64,000 nt of DNA from Microbacterium schleiferi (GTDB lineage: Bacteria > Actinomycetota > Actinomycetes > Actinomycetales > Microbacteriaceae). This document shows, one piece after another, positions 1-8,875 of the stretch. Each line of letters begins with the position of its first letter. Positions within the stretch are counted from its first letter, which is position 1. Under the pieces are notes generated by a model. It did no database searches. It had not been told where the DNA came from and was given only the letters and a program-made list of their open reading frames with translations. A program made the translations under genes and the position numbers. The stretch covers positions 1-64,000 of the forward strand of contig NZ_JAJGNI010000004.1 of NCBI RefSeq assembly GCF_020781975.1, written 5' to 3'.

Positions 1-33
1 CGCCCGCTGACACCTCGTGCGGCATCCCGGGGG

Positions 34-92
34 TTCGGTCGCGCCGTTGTGTCGGTGCAGAGTGGGGCGACCCGCATTAAGGCGCGACTGAA
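34..92. repeat. Palindromic repeat unit, GGTCGCGCC family
   Basis: The left arm TTCGGTCGCGCC (34-45) and right arm GGCGCGACTGAA (81-92) are inverted repeats with one mismatch, separated by 35 bases. The same arm sequences recur at 39946-40224, so this is a member of a dispersed intergenic repeat family and not a one-off terminator. It lies downstream of the winged-helix gene that ends at 150. No T-run follows either arm. The rest of bases 1-149 shows no gene. Confidence 0.7.
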
Positions 93-149
93 TCGGGGAG
101 AGTCGGGTCGCACGCCGCAGGATGCCGAGAAAAAGGCGACCCTACGAGC

Positions 150-839
150 TCAGAACCGGTCGGGCGAGGGGGTGCCGTGGCCGTAACGGATGACGACGTC
201 GGCGTGACGGTCGAACCGGTAGCCGACGCCGCGCACCGTGCGCACGATGTCTTCGTAGCGGCCGAGCTTCGAGCGCAGGCGGCGCACGTGCACATCGATC
301 GTGCGCTCGCCGGGAACCTCACCGTCATCGTCGCTCTGCCACAGCGAGGTGACGAGCTCGGACCGCTCGATGGTGCGACCCTCGCGCAGCACGAGGTACT
401 GCAGCAGCTCGAACTCGGTGAACGTGAACGGAGCCGTCTCACCGTCGATGACGACGCGCTTGCGTGAGATGTCGAAGACGACGCCGCGTGCCGAGCGGTC
501 GGTGTCTTCGGGCTCGGATGCCGCGGTCACCGCAGCGATGGCCGAGGGCTCACGTAGCGCACGGCGCACGACATCGACGTCGCGCCCGCCGGCGCCGCGA
601 GGCGCGAGTGCGACGGTGGCGTAGGTTTCGGCATCCGGTGCGAGCTCGGCAAGGGTCCGGCGCAGAGCATCGACCAGAACAGGGAGTGAGACGCCTGCAG
701 CGGCGGCCTTGGCCTCATCGAGTCCGACGTACAGCGCGAAGCCGCGCGGGGTGCGGGCCGCGGGCTCCTCGACAATCGGGGGCACGGCGTGCAGGTGACG
801 GGTGGGAGTGGGGCGGCTAAGAAGAGCGGTGTTCGACAT
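150..839 (-). CDS. Orphan winged-helix (OmpR/PhoB-type output domain) regulator
   Basis: 229 residues. Residues about 120-209 form a trans_reg_C winged helix: TFTEFELLQYLVLREGR, then the recognition region TIDVHVRRLRSKLGR, ending in the usual VRGVGYRF. The first 115 residues do not look like a receiver domain (no acidic pocket, no conserved Asp/Lys pattern), so this is a response-regulator output domain without phosphorylation input. The start at 839 is chosen because AAGGA lies 9 bases upstream. An upstream in-frame ATG at 1019 adds a low-complexity stretch and has no such support. Likely a DNA-binding transcription factor; its targets are unknown. Confidence 0.8.
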   Translation of the reverse strand: MSNTALLSRPTPTRHLHAVPPIVEEPAARTPRGFALYVGLDEAKAAAAGVSLPVLVDALRRTLAELAPDAETYATVALAPRGAGGRDVDVVRRALREPSAIAAVTAASEPEDTDRSARGVVFDISRKRVVIDGETAPFTFTEFELLQYLVLREGRTIERSELVTSLWQSDDDGEVPGERTIDVHVRRLRSKLGRYEDIVRTVRGVGYRFDRHADVVIRYGHGTPSPDRF

Positions 840-928
840 GGGGATGATGGTCCTTGCGGAGGGCCCGGATGGTTCGGGCAGAGGTGTGTTGCGGTGACCT
901 GACGGTCGGTGTCGAGCGCGATTCGGAT

Positions 929-939
929 AGGAGCGCTCT
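929..939. promoter_or_regulatory. Possible LacI/CebR-like operator
   Basis: The sequence AGGAGCGCTCT has a perfect 8-bp palindromic centre, GAGCGCTC (931-938). This resembles the CebR operator of actinobacteria, TGGGAGCGCTCCCA. A LacI-family gene lies 2.6 kb away in the same sugar locus, which makes a link plausible. The site is about 270 bp before the GH31 remnant and 630 bp before the beta-glucosidase, so it may be a relic. Confidence 0.25.
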
Positions 940-991
940 GCGAGAGGGCTAGGGGCAGTGCGATCTGGATCGCAGAACGAGCCCCGCTGAG

Positions 992-1007
992 GTGTCGTCA
1001 GCGACAC
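992..1007. promoter_or_regulatory. 16-bp inverted repeat, possible operator
   Basis: GTGTCG and CGACAC flank a 4-base centre (TCAG), a perfect 6-bp inverted repeat. It lies about 155 bp upstream of the winged-helix gene start and could be a regulator binding site. No protein can be assigned from sequence. Confidence 0.3.
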
Positions 1008-1204
1008 ATTCGACAACACGTGACTGAGCGGCCGGCCATCATCATGCCGGCAGTTCCGTTCGCCTCCCAGGCGGACAGGACATGCGCGTTGTCAGTCATG
1101 CGGCCGATTATGACCGACCGTGTCGAAGTGCGTCAAATCACGGTCATCCCGCCCGACACCCCTGGTTCCTGCCGCGCAATCTGCTCAGTCGGAGAGGAGT
1201 CGCC

Positions 1205-1549
1205 TTGCCACTTCTTCAGCCACTCGCTCCGGTCTTCACGGCTACCGGCGAGGTGGCGTTCTATCTCCCGCCCGGCACGTGGACGCACCTTCTGACGGGG
1301 GAGCGCGTCGCGGGCGGCGCATGGCGGACCGAGGTCCACGGGTTCGACAGTCTGCCGCTGTACGTCCGGCCCGGAGCCGTGCTCCCCTGGGGTGCGCGCG
1401 AGGACCGCCCCGACTACGACTATCTCGACGAACTCGCGCTGCGTGTCTTCCCGGGGGGAGCGGGGATTGCTAGCGTCACGGTGACCACCCCCGACGGGCG
1501 AGTCGATACCTTCGAGGTCGACCGCGCCGCGGTAACCGAAAAGGAATGA
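1205..1549 (+). pseudogene. C-terminal remnant of GH31 alpha-xylosidase
   Basis: The last ~105 codons match the C-terminal beta-sandwich of GH31 alpha-xylosidases (YicI type): LAPVFTATGEVAFYLPPGTW, then a TGERVAGG segment and SLPLYVRPGAVLPWG. An intact family member is about 650-780 residues with catalytic Asp residues upstream; all of that is missing. The open frame runs back to 1082, but homology begins only near 1225. A TTG at 1205 preceded by GGAGAGGAG could in principle start a short product, which would have no catalytic domain. It sits 17 bp before the GH1 gene, consistent with a former xyloside/glucoside operon. Confidence 0.75.
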
Positions 1550-1566
1550 TCCAGAGTGAGTGAGCA

Positions 1567-2994
1567 ATGACCGGTTCGCCTGATTACCGTGATTCCGGCC
1601 TCGTCTTTCCCGACGACTTCACGTTCGGTTCGGCGACCGCGTCGTATCAGGTGGAGGGCGCGTTTGATGAGGACGGGCGTGGACCCTCGATCTGGGACAC
1701 GTTCAGCAAGACGCCCGGCAAGGTGTGGAACGGTGACACGGGGGATGTGGCGTGCGACCACTACCACCGCTGGGAGAGCGATCTCGACCTCATGGCGGAG
1801 TTGGGTCTGGACGCCTATCGGTTCTCGATCGCGTGGCCCCGCATCGTGCCAGCGGGCCGCGGCGCGGTGAACCAGGCGGGGCTCGACTTCTACTCGCGAC
1901 TCATCGACGGTCTGCTCGCGCGAGGCATCAAGCCGGTAGCGACGCTGTATCACTGGGATCTGCCGCAGCCGCTGGAGGATGCCGGCGGTTGGGCGAACCG
2001 CGCGACCGTGGATGCGTTCGAGGAGTACGCGCGGATTGTGGGCGCCGCGTTCGGTGACCGGGTCCACACCTGGACGACGCTGAACGAGCCGTGGTGCTCC
2101 GCGTACCTCGGGTACGGCCAGGGCGGTCACGCGCCGGGCAGGCATGAGCCGGCTGCTGCGCTCGCGGCGGTCCACCACCTGAATCTTGCGCACGGCCGGG
2201 CGGTGCAGGCGCTGCGGGCGACATCAGCCGGGAACCCGCAGTACTCGGTGACGTTGAACTTCCACGTGCTGCGCGGTCAGGGTGATGGTGCAGCGGAGGC
2301 GATGCGCCGCATCGATGCGCTCGCGAACCGCGCGTTCACGGGGCCGATGCTGCGGGGGGAGTACCCGTCCGACCTGCTGGAGGACACGGCATCGGTGACC
2401 GACTGGTCGTTCATCCGTGACGGGGATCTTGCCGACATCCATCAGCCGATCGACGTGCTGGGCGTGAACTACTACTCGACCGCGACGGTGCGGATGTGGG
2501 ACGGGGTCTCTCCGAAACAGCAGAACGATGGTCACAAGGGCGCCGAGGGCGGCACGGCGTGGCCTGGCAGCGACCAGGTCGTGGAGTTCGTGGAGCAGCC
2601 CGGCCCGTACACGGCTATGGGGTGGAACATCGCGCCCGAAGGACTCGAGGAACTCCTCGTATCGCTGCACGACCAGTTCCCGGGCCAGGCGCTGATGGTC
2701 ACCGAGAACGGCGCAGCATTCGACGACACCGTGGCAGCCGACGGTTCGGTCCCCGACCCGGAGCGGCTGGACTATCTGCGCCGGCACTTCACGGCGGCCC
2801 ACCGTGCCATGGCTCGCGGTGTCGACCTGCGCGGCTACTTCGTCTGGTCCCTGCTCGATAATTTCGAATGGGGGTACGGGTACGCCAAACGCTTCGGTAT
2901 CGTTCGCGTCGATTTCAACACGCTCGAACGCACCGTCAAAGACAGTGGCAGGTGGTACCAGCAGCTGGTCGCAACCCACCGGATTCCCGCGTAA
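1567..2994 (+). CDS. GH1 beta-glucosidase
   Basis: 475 residues, the normal length for cytoplasmic GH1 enzymes that hydrolyse beta-glucosides such as cellobiose. The N-terminal signature [16 protein letters not shown] is present. The acid/base Glu is E174 in TLNEP and the nucleophile is E380 in VTENG. The C-terminal [17 protein letters not shown] aglycone-site motif is intact. There is no signal peptide, so substrate must be imported by transporters outside the window. The start ATG follows the GH31 remnant closely, and a LacI regulator lies 545 bp downstream as the probable repressor. Confidence 0.95.
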   Translation: MTGSPDYRDSGLVFPDDFTFGSATASYQVEGAFDEDGRGPSIWDTFSKTPGKVWNGDTGDVACDHYHRWESDLDLMAELGLDAYRFSIAWPRIVPAGRGAVNQAGLDFYSRLIDGLLARGIKPVATLYHWDLPQPLEDAGGWANRATVDAFEEYARIVGAAFGDRVHTWTTLNEPWCSAYLGYGQGGHAPGRHEPAAALAAVHHLNLAHGRAVQALRATSAGNPQYSVTLNFHVLRGQGDGAAEAMRRIDALANRAFTGPMLRGEYPSDLLEDTASVTDWSFIRDGDLADIHQPIDVLGVNYYSTATVRMWDGVSPKQQNDGHKGAEGGTAWPGSDQVVEFVEQPGPYTAMGWNIAPEGLEELLVSLHDQFPGQALMVTENGAAFDDTVAADGSVPDPERLDYLRRHFTAAHRAMARGVDLRGYFVWSLLDNFEWGYGYAKRFGIVRVDFNTLERTVKDSGRWYQQLVATHRIPA

Positions 2995-3059
2995 CCCTCA
3001 GGCGCGACATCCGCCGCAACGCCGGAGCCGTCTTTCGCGCGCGAGCGTACCCTGGAGGA

Positions 3060-3353
3060 ATGAGCGAGACGCGGTTCACCGACCAGAAGGATGCCTCCCG
3101 GTACACCCTGCACGTGGGGGATGACCTGGTCAGCGCGCTCGACTACAACGACGACGGTCGATCCGTCGCGATGACCCGGGCCTTCACGCCGCCGCCGTTT
3201 CGCGGCAAGGGCTACGCGGCCGAGATCGTCGCGCGCGCCGTCGCGGAACTAGAGGAGCGCGGCGACCGCGAGATCATCCCGGTCTGCTGGTACGTCGCTG
3301 AATGGTTCGACCGGCATCCTGAGCACGCCGGCATCCTCAAAGCTCGCGCCTGA
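3060..3353 (+). CDS. Small GNAT-type N-acetyltransferase (COG2388-like)
   Basis: 97 residues. It has an acetyl-CoA pyrophosphate loop, FRGKGYAAEIVARAV, and the C-terminal CWYVAEWFDRHPEHAGIL signature of short YjdJ/COG2388 acetyltransferases. The acceptor substrate is unknown. The ATG at 3060 lies exactly 6 nt after TACCCT (3048-3053), so the mRNA is probably leaderless. The GGAGGA that touches the ATG is too close to act as a ribosome site. A longer in-frame start at 2868 would overlap the beta-glucosidase. Confidence 0.85.
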   Translation: MSETRFTDQKDASRYTLHVGDDLVSALDYNDDGRSVAMTRAFTPPPFRGKGYAAEIVARAVAELEERGDREIIPVCWYVAEWFDRHPEHAGILKARA

Positions 3354-3388
3354 GCACCCGCGTCAGCGGGATGCTGGCGCAGATTGTT

Positions 3389-3440
3389 GGCGCATACGGT
3401 CGTCTCGCCGAGAGGCGGCGACCATATGCGCCATCTTTTT
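3389..3440 (+). terminator. Rho-independent terminator after GNAT gene
   Basis: GGCGCATACGGTCG (3389-3402) pairs with CGACCATATGCGCC (3419-3432) with a single C-A mismatch. The loop itself contains a GCC/GGC stem. ATCTTTTT follows at 3433-3440. It separates the glucosidase/GNAT transcript from the LacI gene. Confidence 0.75.
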
Positions 3441-3509
3441 CGACGAACGCGGCAGTATTCGGCAGTTTGCTTGCAACGCCGCGGCGAAGCGTCCGTAACG
3501 GGCGCGCTC

Positions 3510-3515
3510 TAGGAT
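3510..3515 (+). promoter_or_regulatory. -10 element of lacI-family gene
   Basis: TAGGAT lies 23 nt before the GTG start. Unlike most genes here, this one also has a strong Shine-Dalgarno (AAGGAGGA at 3526-3533), so it has a short leader. Confidence 0.5.
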
Positions 3516-3538
3516 GCTGCGAACGAAGGAGGAACGCC

Positions 3539-4648
3539 GTGAAGTCGAAGCGCGTAACCCTCGCCGATGTCGCCGCTGCCGCCGGTGTCTCGCGGACGAC
3601 CGCCTCACTCGTGCTCTCGGATCGAGGCGACGAGCTGCGGATCTCGGAGGCGGCGCAGCAACGCGTGCGTCGCGTGGCCGCCGAACTCGCGTATCGCCCG
3701 AACATCCTCTCGTCAGCGTTGCGCCGCGGATCGAGCCGGACGATCGGTTTCGTCTCCGACACGGTGGCGACCTCGCAGCTGGCCGGAGACCTCATCAAGG
3801 GTGCCCTCGAACACGCACATCGCAACGGGTACATGCTCTTCATCGGTGAGACCGAAGGTGCCCCCGACGAAGAGCGGCGCCTCGTGCAGGGCATGATCGA
3901 CCGCCAGGTCGACGGGCTCATCATCGCGTCGATGTTCACGCGTGTGCGTGCGGTGCCCGCGGGAATCGATCCTCGCAGCGTCGTGCTGCTGAACGCGCTC
4001 CCCGAAGACAGTGCGGTCGGAACCGTACCCTCGATCGTGCCCGATGAGTACTCCGCGGGGCGCGCGGCGGTCGAAGTGCTCCGTGCCGCGGGGCACTCCC
4101 GCATCCACCTCCTGGGCGCGGGCCCGGGACCCGATGACGTTCCGGTGCAGACCGTCGCGGGGTCCGAGCGGTTGCGCGGCATTCTCGATGCCCTCGCCGA
4201 AGACGGGCTGCAGCCCGCCAGTGCACGGCTGTGCTCCGTGTGGCTGCCTGAGGACGGATGGGCTGCCACGCGTTCACTGTTGGACACCGGCGTGCGCGGT
4301 GAGGCCATCATCACCTTCAACGACCGCCTGGCCTTCGGCGCCTACCAGGCGATTCAAGAGGCGGGACTGTCGATTCCCGGCGACTTCTCGATCGTTTCGT
4401 TCGACGACCATCAGCTCGCGAGTTGGTTACGTCCGCGACTGACGACCTTCGCGCTGCCCCACTACGAACTGGGGGCGCTGGCGCTTCAGGTGCTGCTGGA
4501 AGATGATGCCTCCGACGGGGGCAGAATCCGGCGGGTTCCGATGCCATTGCGGATGCGCGAGTCGGTGGCGCCTCCAGGCTCGGGGCGGGCAGGTGCTGGA
4601 GCTCCCGCGGCGGCATCCGCTCCACGCGAGGCCGCCGTATCCCCGTGA
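3539..4648 (+). CDS. LacI-family transcriptional regulator
   Basis: 369 residues. The N-terminal LacI helix-turn-helix is at residues about 4-50 (VTLADVAAAAGVSRTTASLV, then the YRPN hinge start). A periplasmic-binding-like sugar sensor domain follows (TIGFVSDTVA, GLIIASM, FNDRLAFGAYQAI, ISIVSFDDH-like). The GTG start at 3539 is set by AAGGAGGA and by the family N-terminus; the frame upstream to 3371 runs through the terminator and is not coding. Probable repressor of the neighbouring beta-glucosidase. The effector sugar is not known. Confidence 0.9.
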   Translation: MKSKRVTLADVAAAAGVSRTTASLVLSDRGDELRISEAAQQRVRRVAAELAYRPNILSSALRRGSSRTIGFVSDTVATSQLAGDLIKGALEHAHRNGYMLFIGETEGAPDEERRLVQGMIDRQVDGLIIASMFTRVRAVPAGIDPRSVVLLNALPEDSAVGTVPSIVPDEYSAGRAAVEVLRAAGHSRIHLLGAGPGPDDVPVQTVAGSERLRGILDALAEDGLQPASARLCSVWLPEDGWAATRSLLDTGVRGEAIITFNDRLAFGAYQAIQEAGLSIPGDFSIVSFDDHQLASWLRPRLTTFALPHYELGALALQVLLEDDASDGGRIRRVPMPLRMRESVAPPGSGRAGAGAPAAASAPREAAVSP

Positions 4649-4689
4649 GCCTCGGGGCGGATGTCGGGAGCCCGCCGTAGCGTGAGGGC

Positions 4690-5844
4690 ATGCGCATCCT
4701 CCACACCTCCGACTGGCACATCGGGAGGTCCTTCCACGGGCACTCGACGCTGCCTGCGCTCCGGGAGGTGCTCGACGCGCTGATCGAGCAGGTTCGGGAG
4801 AACTCCGTCGATGTGGTGATCGTCGCGGGAGACGTCTTCGACTCATCGACGCCGCCGGCGGAGTGCTACACGCTGCTCACCGACATGCTCTCGGGGCTCG
4901 CTGATGCCGGTGCCGCCGTGGTCGTGACCAGCGGCAACCACGATTCGGCTGCCCGCCTGGGATTCCAGTCCGGCCTTCTGCGGGCGGGAATCCACGTCCT
5001 GACCGATCCGGCGACGCTGGACGCGCCGATCACGCTGACCGACGAACACGGGCCCGTGCACGTCTACGGCATCCCCTACCTCGAGCCCGCGCTGCTGCGA
5101 CGGACCTGGCCCGGCGAGAAGCTGCGCACCCAGCACGACGCGATCGCGCACGCCATGGGACTCATCCGCGCAGACCATGCCGCGCGCGGTGGTCGCTCGA
5201 TCGTCGTCTCCCACTGTTTCACCGCGGGCGTCGATCCCACTCCCGGCCTCGAGAGAGACATCCAACAGGGCGGACTCGACGTCGTCCCGCTCGCCGAGTT
5301 CGCGGGCATCGATTATGTCGCTCTCGGGCACATCCACGGTCGTCAGCAGCTCGCGCCCACCGTGCGGTACGCGGGCGCGCCGCTGCACTACAGCTTCGGC
5401 GAGGCCGACAAGCCGCGCGGCTCATGGCTTGTCGATCTCTCGGCTACCGGCGAAGCCTCTGTCACCTGGCTCGACCTGCCGATCCCGCGCCGCCTCGTCA
5501 CGATTCGCGGGACGCTCGATGACCTGTGCTCCGCTGCTGACCACGAGCACGCCGCGGCAGCGTGGGTGCGAGCCGAATACACGGATGCCACACCGCAGCG
5601 CGATCCGCTGCGCCGACTGCAAGAGCGCTTCCCCTTCTGCGCGGCAGTGGTCCACGCCCCTGAGCGTCAGCACGAGCGCGACGATCAGACCTACGCCGGC
5701 CGCGTGCGGACGGCTCGGACCGACGTCGAACTCATCGGCGCCTTCCTTGCTCACGTCCGCGAGGGTGAGGGTGCCAGCCCGGCGGAGGCGGAGCTGATCT
5801 CCGAGGTGATCGAGGGTCGTACGGTAGCGGAGGCCGTCGCGTGA
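4690..5844 (+). CDS. sbcD: Exonuclease subunit SbcD (Mre11 family)
   Basis: 384 residues. Calcineurin-like phosphodiesterase motifs are intact: D8-W-H10, GD48VFD, GN83H84D, VSHCF and GHIHG. SbcD is the Mn-dependent nuclease that, with SbcC, cleaves DNA hairpins, protein-blocked ends and stalled forks. TAGCGT (4678-4683) is 6 nt before the ATG, so translation is probably leaderless. Its stop overlaps the sbcC start by four bases (GTGA), indicating translational coupling. Confidence 0.97.
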   Translation: MRILHTSDWHIGRSFHGHSTLPALREVLDALIEQVRENSVDVVIVAGDVFDSSTPPAECYTLLTDMLSGLADAGAAVVVTSGNHDSAARLGFQSGLLRAGIHVLTDPATLDAPITLTDEHGPVHVYGIPYLEPALLRRTWPGEKLRTQHDAIAHAMGLIRADHAARGGRSIVVSHCFTAGVDPTPGLERDIQQGGLDVVPLAEFAGIDYVALGHIHGRQQLAPTVRYAGAPLHYSFGEADKPRGSWLVDLSATGEASVTWLDLPIPRRLVTIRGTLDDLCSAADHEHAAAAWVRAEYTDATPQRDPLRRLQERFPFCAAVVHAPERQHERDDQTYAGRVRTARTDVELIGAFLAHVREGEGASPAEAELISEVIEGRTVAEAVA

Positions 5845-8819
5845 GGATCCACCGGGTGCAGATCGAAGGGTTCGGCCCCTTCCGAGAACGGCAGGATGTC
5901 GACCTCGACGCTCTCGCCCCCTCGGGGGTGTTCGTGATCGCCGGCCGCACCGGAGCGGGCAAGTCCAGCATCCTCGATGCCATCTGCTTCGCCCTCTACG
6001 GCACGGTCCCCCGCTATGACGGAGTCGATCGGCGCCTGCGCAGCGATCATTGCGGCCCCGACGATCCGACGCAGGTCACCCTGGAGTTCAGCACCGGAAG
6101 CGATCGGTGGCGCATCTCGCGCTCGCCGGACTACGAACGCCCCAAGCGTCGCGGCACCGGCATGACAATCGTCGCGGCCGACGCTCTGCTCGAGCGGCTG
6201 GAACCGGCTGCGGACGGCAGCGAGCACTGGGTGGGGTACGCCGCCGGGCCGCGGGACGTGGGCCACGCGATCCACCAGGTCGTCGGGCTCTCCCACCAGC
6301 AGTTCCTGCAGGTGATCCTGCTCGCCCAGAACCGGTTCTCGCAGTTCCTGCTGGCAGGAAACACCGATCGGCAGCGGGTGCTGCGAACGCTGTTCGGCAC
6401 CCAGATCTACGAGGACTACGAGAAGCGCCTCGACGAACGCCGACGCGAGTCCGAGCGTGAACAGGAGCGCGATGCGGGGCACCTGCAGCGCCTGCAGAGT
6501 GACGTCGAAGCGCTCGCACGAGAGGCCGGATGGCACGTCTCGGACGAGACAATCGACCTGGAACGCGTGGCTGCCCGCGCGGGATACGATCTGCAGACCC
6601 GCGCTGACGCCGTCGAGCGGGCCGACGCGGCCCTGGCTGCCGCAGAAGCCGCGCACACCCGCGTGCGCCAGCTGCGCGAGCAGCAACAGCAGCGCAACGC
6701 CGCGCGCGAGCGTATGGCGGCGATCGAGATCGAGTCTGCGTCGCTCGCGCTGGATCGAGCGCTCCTCGAGGGCGCTCGCTCTGCCGAGCCGCTGCGCGCC
6801 GCGATCGACGAGGCGGCCCGCGCCCGTGCCGATGTCGAGGCGGCGGGCGCAGTCGAGGCGGCGGTGCTCGCTGACGCTGCGGCGGGGGTAGACGCCGCCC
6901 TCGATGTCGACGATCTGCTTGCCGTGGCCCAGGCGCTCACGGGGGACATCGCGCGATGGCAGGATGCCGAGAAAGCTGAGCAGCAACTCGCCGCAGACCG
7001 CGCCGACCTGACCCGAGTGGCAACGCAAGTGGATGCGGTTCGGGCGGTTCTCGCCGTGACCCGCGCCGCGCTCACCCTGGCCGAACAGGAGCGCGGGCGG
7101 CTCGGGGATGAGATCGAGAAACTGTCCATCGCTGCGGCGGGACTCGATGCAGCCCGCGCCGAGAGCGAGGACCTTGTCGCACGCCTGATCGCCGCGCGAG
7201 AGGCCGAAGCGGCGGCTGTCGAGCTTGCCCAGGCGAGCGCCGACCGGCTCGAGGCGTCGCGCGCCGTCGAAGAGGCTGTGGCCGGGTGGGGACAGCTTGT
7301 GCGTCGGCGCCTGGCCGGGTTTGCCGCTGAGCTTGCCGACGGGCTGACCGATGATGACCCTTGCCCCGTGTGCGGTTCGCTCGATCACCCCCAGCCCGCT
7401 CCGAGCAACCATGATCCCGTCACTGATGCTGTCCTCGCGGCCGCCGAAGAAGATCGCGACCGTGCCCTGGCGGTGGATCGCGAGAGCGCCGCGCGCCTAA
7501 CCGCGATCACCGCGCGCGTCGATGCCGCCCGCGCTCGGGCGCAAGGCTCGGTCGAAGAACTTCAGGCGCGTCAGGGTGAAAGTCAGTCCCGGCTGGACGT
7601 CGCTGAGCGCGCAACCGAGGCACTCGATCACGCCCGCCGTCTGCGCGGTGATCTCGAGGCCCGTGAGCACGAACTGCGGGGAGAGCTGGACGTTGCTGCC
7701 GCTCGCCTGGCAGAACTCGACACCGCCAGCACTGTCCTGAGCGGTCGGATTGCCGAGGCTGAGGAAGCTGTCGCAACCGCGTGCGGTGCTTTCCCGAGCG
7801 TCCACGCGCGGATCGTCGACGCCGAGGCTCGGCGGCGAACCGCGCAGCGGCTCGCCGAGGCTCGCCGCGCTCATGAGGTCGCGCTCGAACGGCGGCAGGA
7901 TGCCGATCGCAAGCTCGACGCGGAAGTCGCGGCATCCTCGTTCCCCGATGCCCCGTCAGCGCGCGCCGCGCTGCTCACACCCACCCAGCTCGAAGACCTG
8001 TCGTCGCGGCTGAGCGATCACGACGCCGCGAGACGCATCGCGAAGGAGCGGCTGCTCGAACTCGAGCTGCAGCTCGCCGACGCGCCCGATGACCTCGTCG
8101 ACACAGACGCCTCGCTTGGCGAGGCGACGCTCGCTCGCGACACCTGGCAGCATGCCGTCGCCGAACTGGCAGCGGTGCGTGAGCGCGTCGCGCGTTTCGG
8201 TGACCTGCGACAGGCAATCGAGAAGCTCGATCGCGACGGACATGAGCGGCGCGAGCAACACCAGACCATCGTGCGTCTGGCCGACACACTCGCCGGGCGC
8301 GCCCCGAACACCATGCGCATGACGCTCGAGACCTTCGTCTTGGCCGCCGAACTCGAAGAGATCGTCGCTGCCGCGAACCTGCGTCTCGCCGACATGTCCG
8401 ACGGGCGCTACCGTCTGGAACACACCGACACTCTGGCGCGGCGAGGCGCCGCGTCGGGCCTCGGGCTCCATGTCCACGATGCGTATACGGGCCGTACCCG
8501 TCCTCCCCAGTCGCTGTCCGGCGGCGAGACCTTCCTTGCCTCCCTCGCTCTCGCCCTGGGCCTCGCAGAGGCCGTCACGAGCCGTGCCGGCGGCATCCGG
8601 CTCGACACGCTCTTCATCGACGAAGGGTTCGGGTCGCTGGATGCTGAGACTCTCGAGCTGGCGCTTCGCACCCTCGATGACCTGCGCTCGGGCGGCCGCA
8701 CGATCGGCGTGATCAGTCACGTCGAGGCGATGAAGGAGCAGCTTCCGATCGGCATCCTTGTCGAAGCGACGCCCTACGGGTCGAGCGTCATCACCGAGGC
8801 CGCGCCCAGCCGGCTCTGA
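5841..8819 (+). CDS. sbcC: Exonuclease subunit SbcC (Rad50 family SMC-like ATPase)
   Basis: 992 residues. Walker A GRTGAGKS is at 35-42, followed by the Q-loop region. A long Ala/Glu/Arg-rich coiled coil is interrupted by the zinc hook CPVC (C508, C511). The ABC signature LSGGE is near 892, Walker B FIDEGFGSLD near D927-E928, and the His switch lies in VISHVEAM. It forms the head-and-tether partner of SbcD in double-strand break processing. The GTG start overlaps the sbcD stop. Length is typical for actinobacteria. Confidence 0.97.
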   Translation: MRIHRVQIEGFGPFRERQDVDLDALAPSGVFVIAGRTGAGKSSILDAICFALYGTVPRYDGVDRRLRSDHCGPDDPTQVTLEFSTGSDRWRISRSPDYERPKRRGTGMTIVAADALLERLEPAADGSEHWVGYAAGPRDVGHAIHQVVGLSHQQFLQVILLAQNRFSQFLLAGNTDRQRVLRTLFGTQIYEDYEKRLDERRRESEREQERDAGHLQRLQSDVEALAREAGWHVSDETIDLERVAARAGYDLQTRADAVERADAALAAAEAAHTRVRQLREQQQQRNAARERMAAIEIESASLALDRALLEGARSAEPLRAAIDEAARARADVEAAGAVEAAVLADAAAGVDAALDVDDLLAVAQALTGDIARWQDAEKAEQQLAADRADLTRVATQVDAVRAVLAVTRAALTLAEQERGRLGDEIEKLSIAAAGLDAARAESEDLVARLIAAREAEAAAVELAQASADRLEASRAVEEAVAGWGQLVRRRLAGFAAELADGLTDDDPCPVCGSLDHPQPAPSNHDPVTDAVLAAAEEDRDRALAVDRESAARLTAITARVDAARARAQGSVEELQARQGESQSRLDVAERATEALDHARRLRGDLEAREHELRGELDVAAARLAELDTASTVLSGRIAEAEEAVATACGAFPSVHARIVDAEARRRTAQRLAEARRAHEVALERRQDADRKLDAEVAASSFPDAPSARAALLTPTQLEDLSSRLSDHDAARRIAKERLLELELQLADAPDDLVDTDASLGEATLARDTWQHAVAELAAVRERVARFGDLRQAIEKLDRDGHERREQHQTIVRLADTLAGRAPNTMRMTLETFVLAAELEEIVAAANLRLADMSDGRYRLEHTDTLARRGAASGLGLHVHDAYTGRTRPPQSLSGGETFLASLALALGLAEAVTSRAGGIRLDTLFIDEGFGSLDAETLELALRTLDDLRSGGRTIGVISHVEAMKEQLPIGILVEATPYGSSVITEAAPSRL

Positions 8820-8875
8820 TCGCGAGTGACACCGTCACGGGCCTTGCCCGATCGGCAGGGGCATACGCTGGCAGG

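Larger units (their letters stand above)
840..1204. other. 365-nt intergenic region between regulator and GH31 remnant
   Basis: No convincing gene. It must hold the promoter of the winged-helix gene, reading leftward. It also contains two small palindromes, listed separately (929-939 and 992-1007). Short open frames here have no homology I recognise. The 3' part may be debris of the deleted front of the GH31 gene or its former promoter; I cannot tell which. Confidence 0.5.

Noticed and set aside
5751..7412. 553-codon minus-strand frame opposite sbcC
   Set aside because: Antisense to a gene with clear ATPase and zinc-hook motifs; no ribosome site or recognisable domain.
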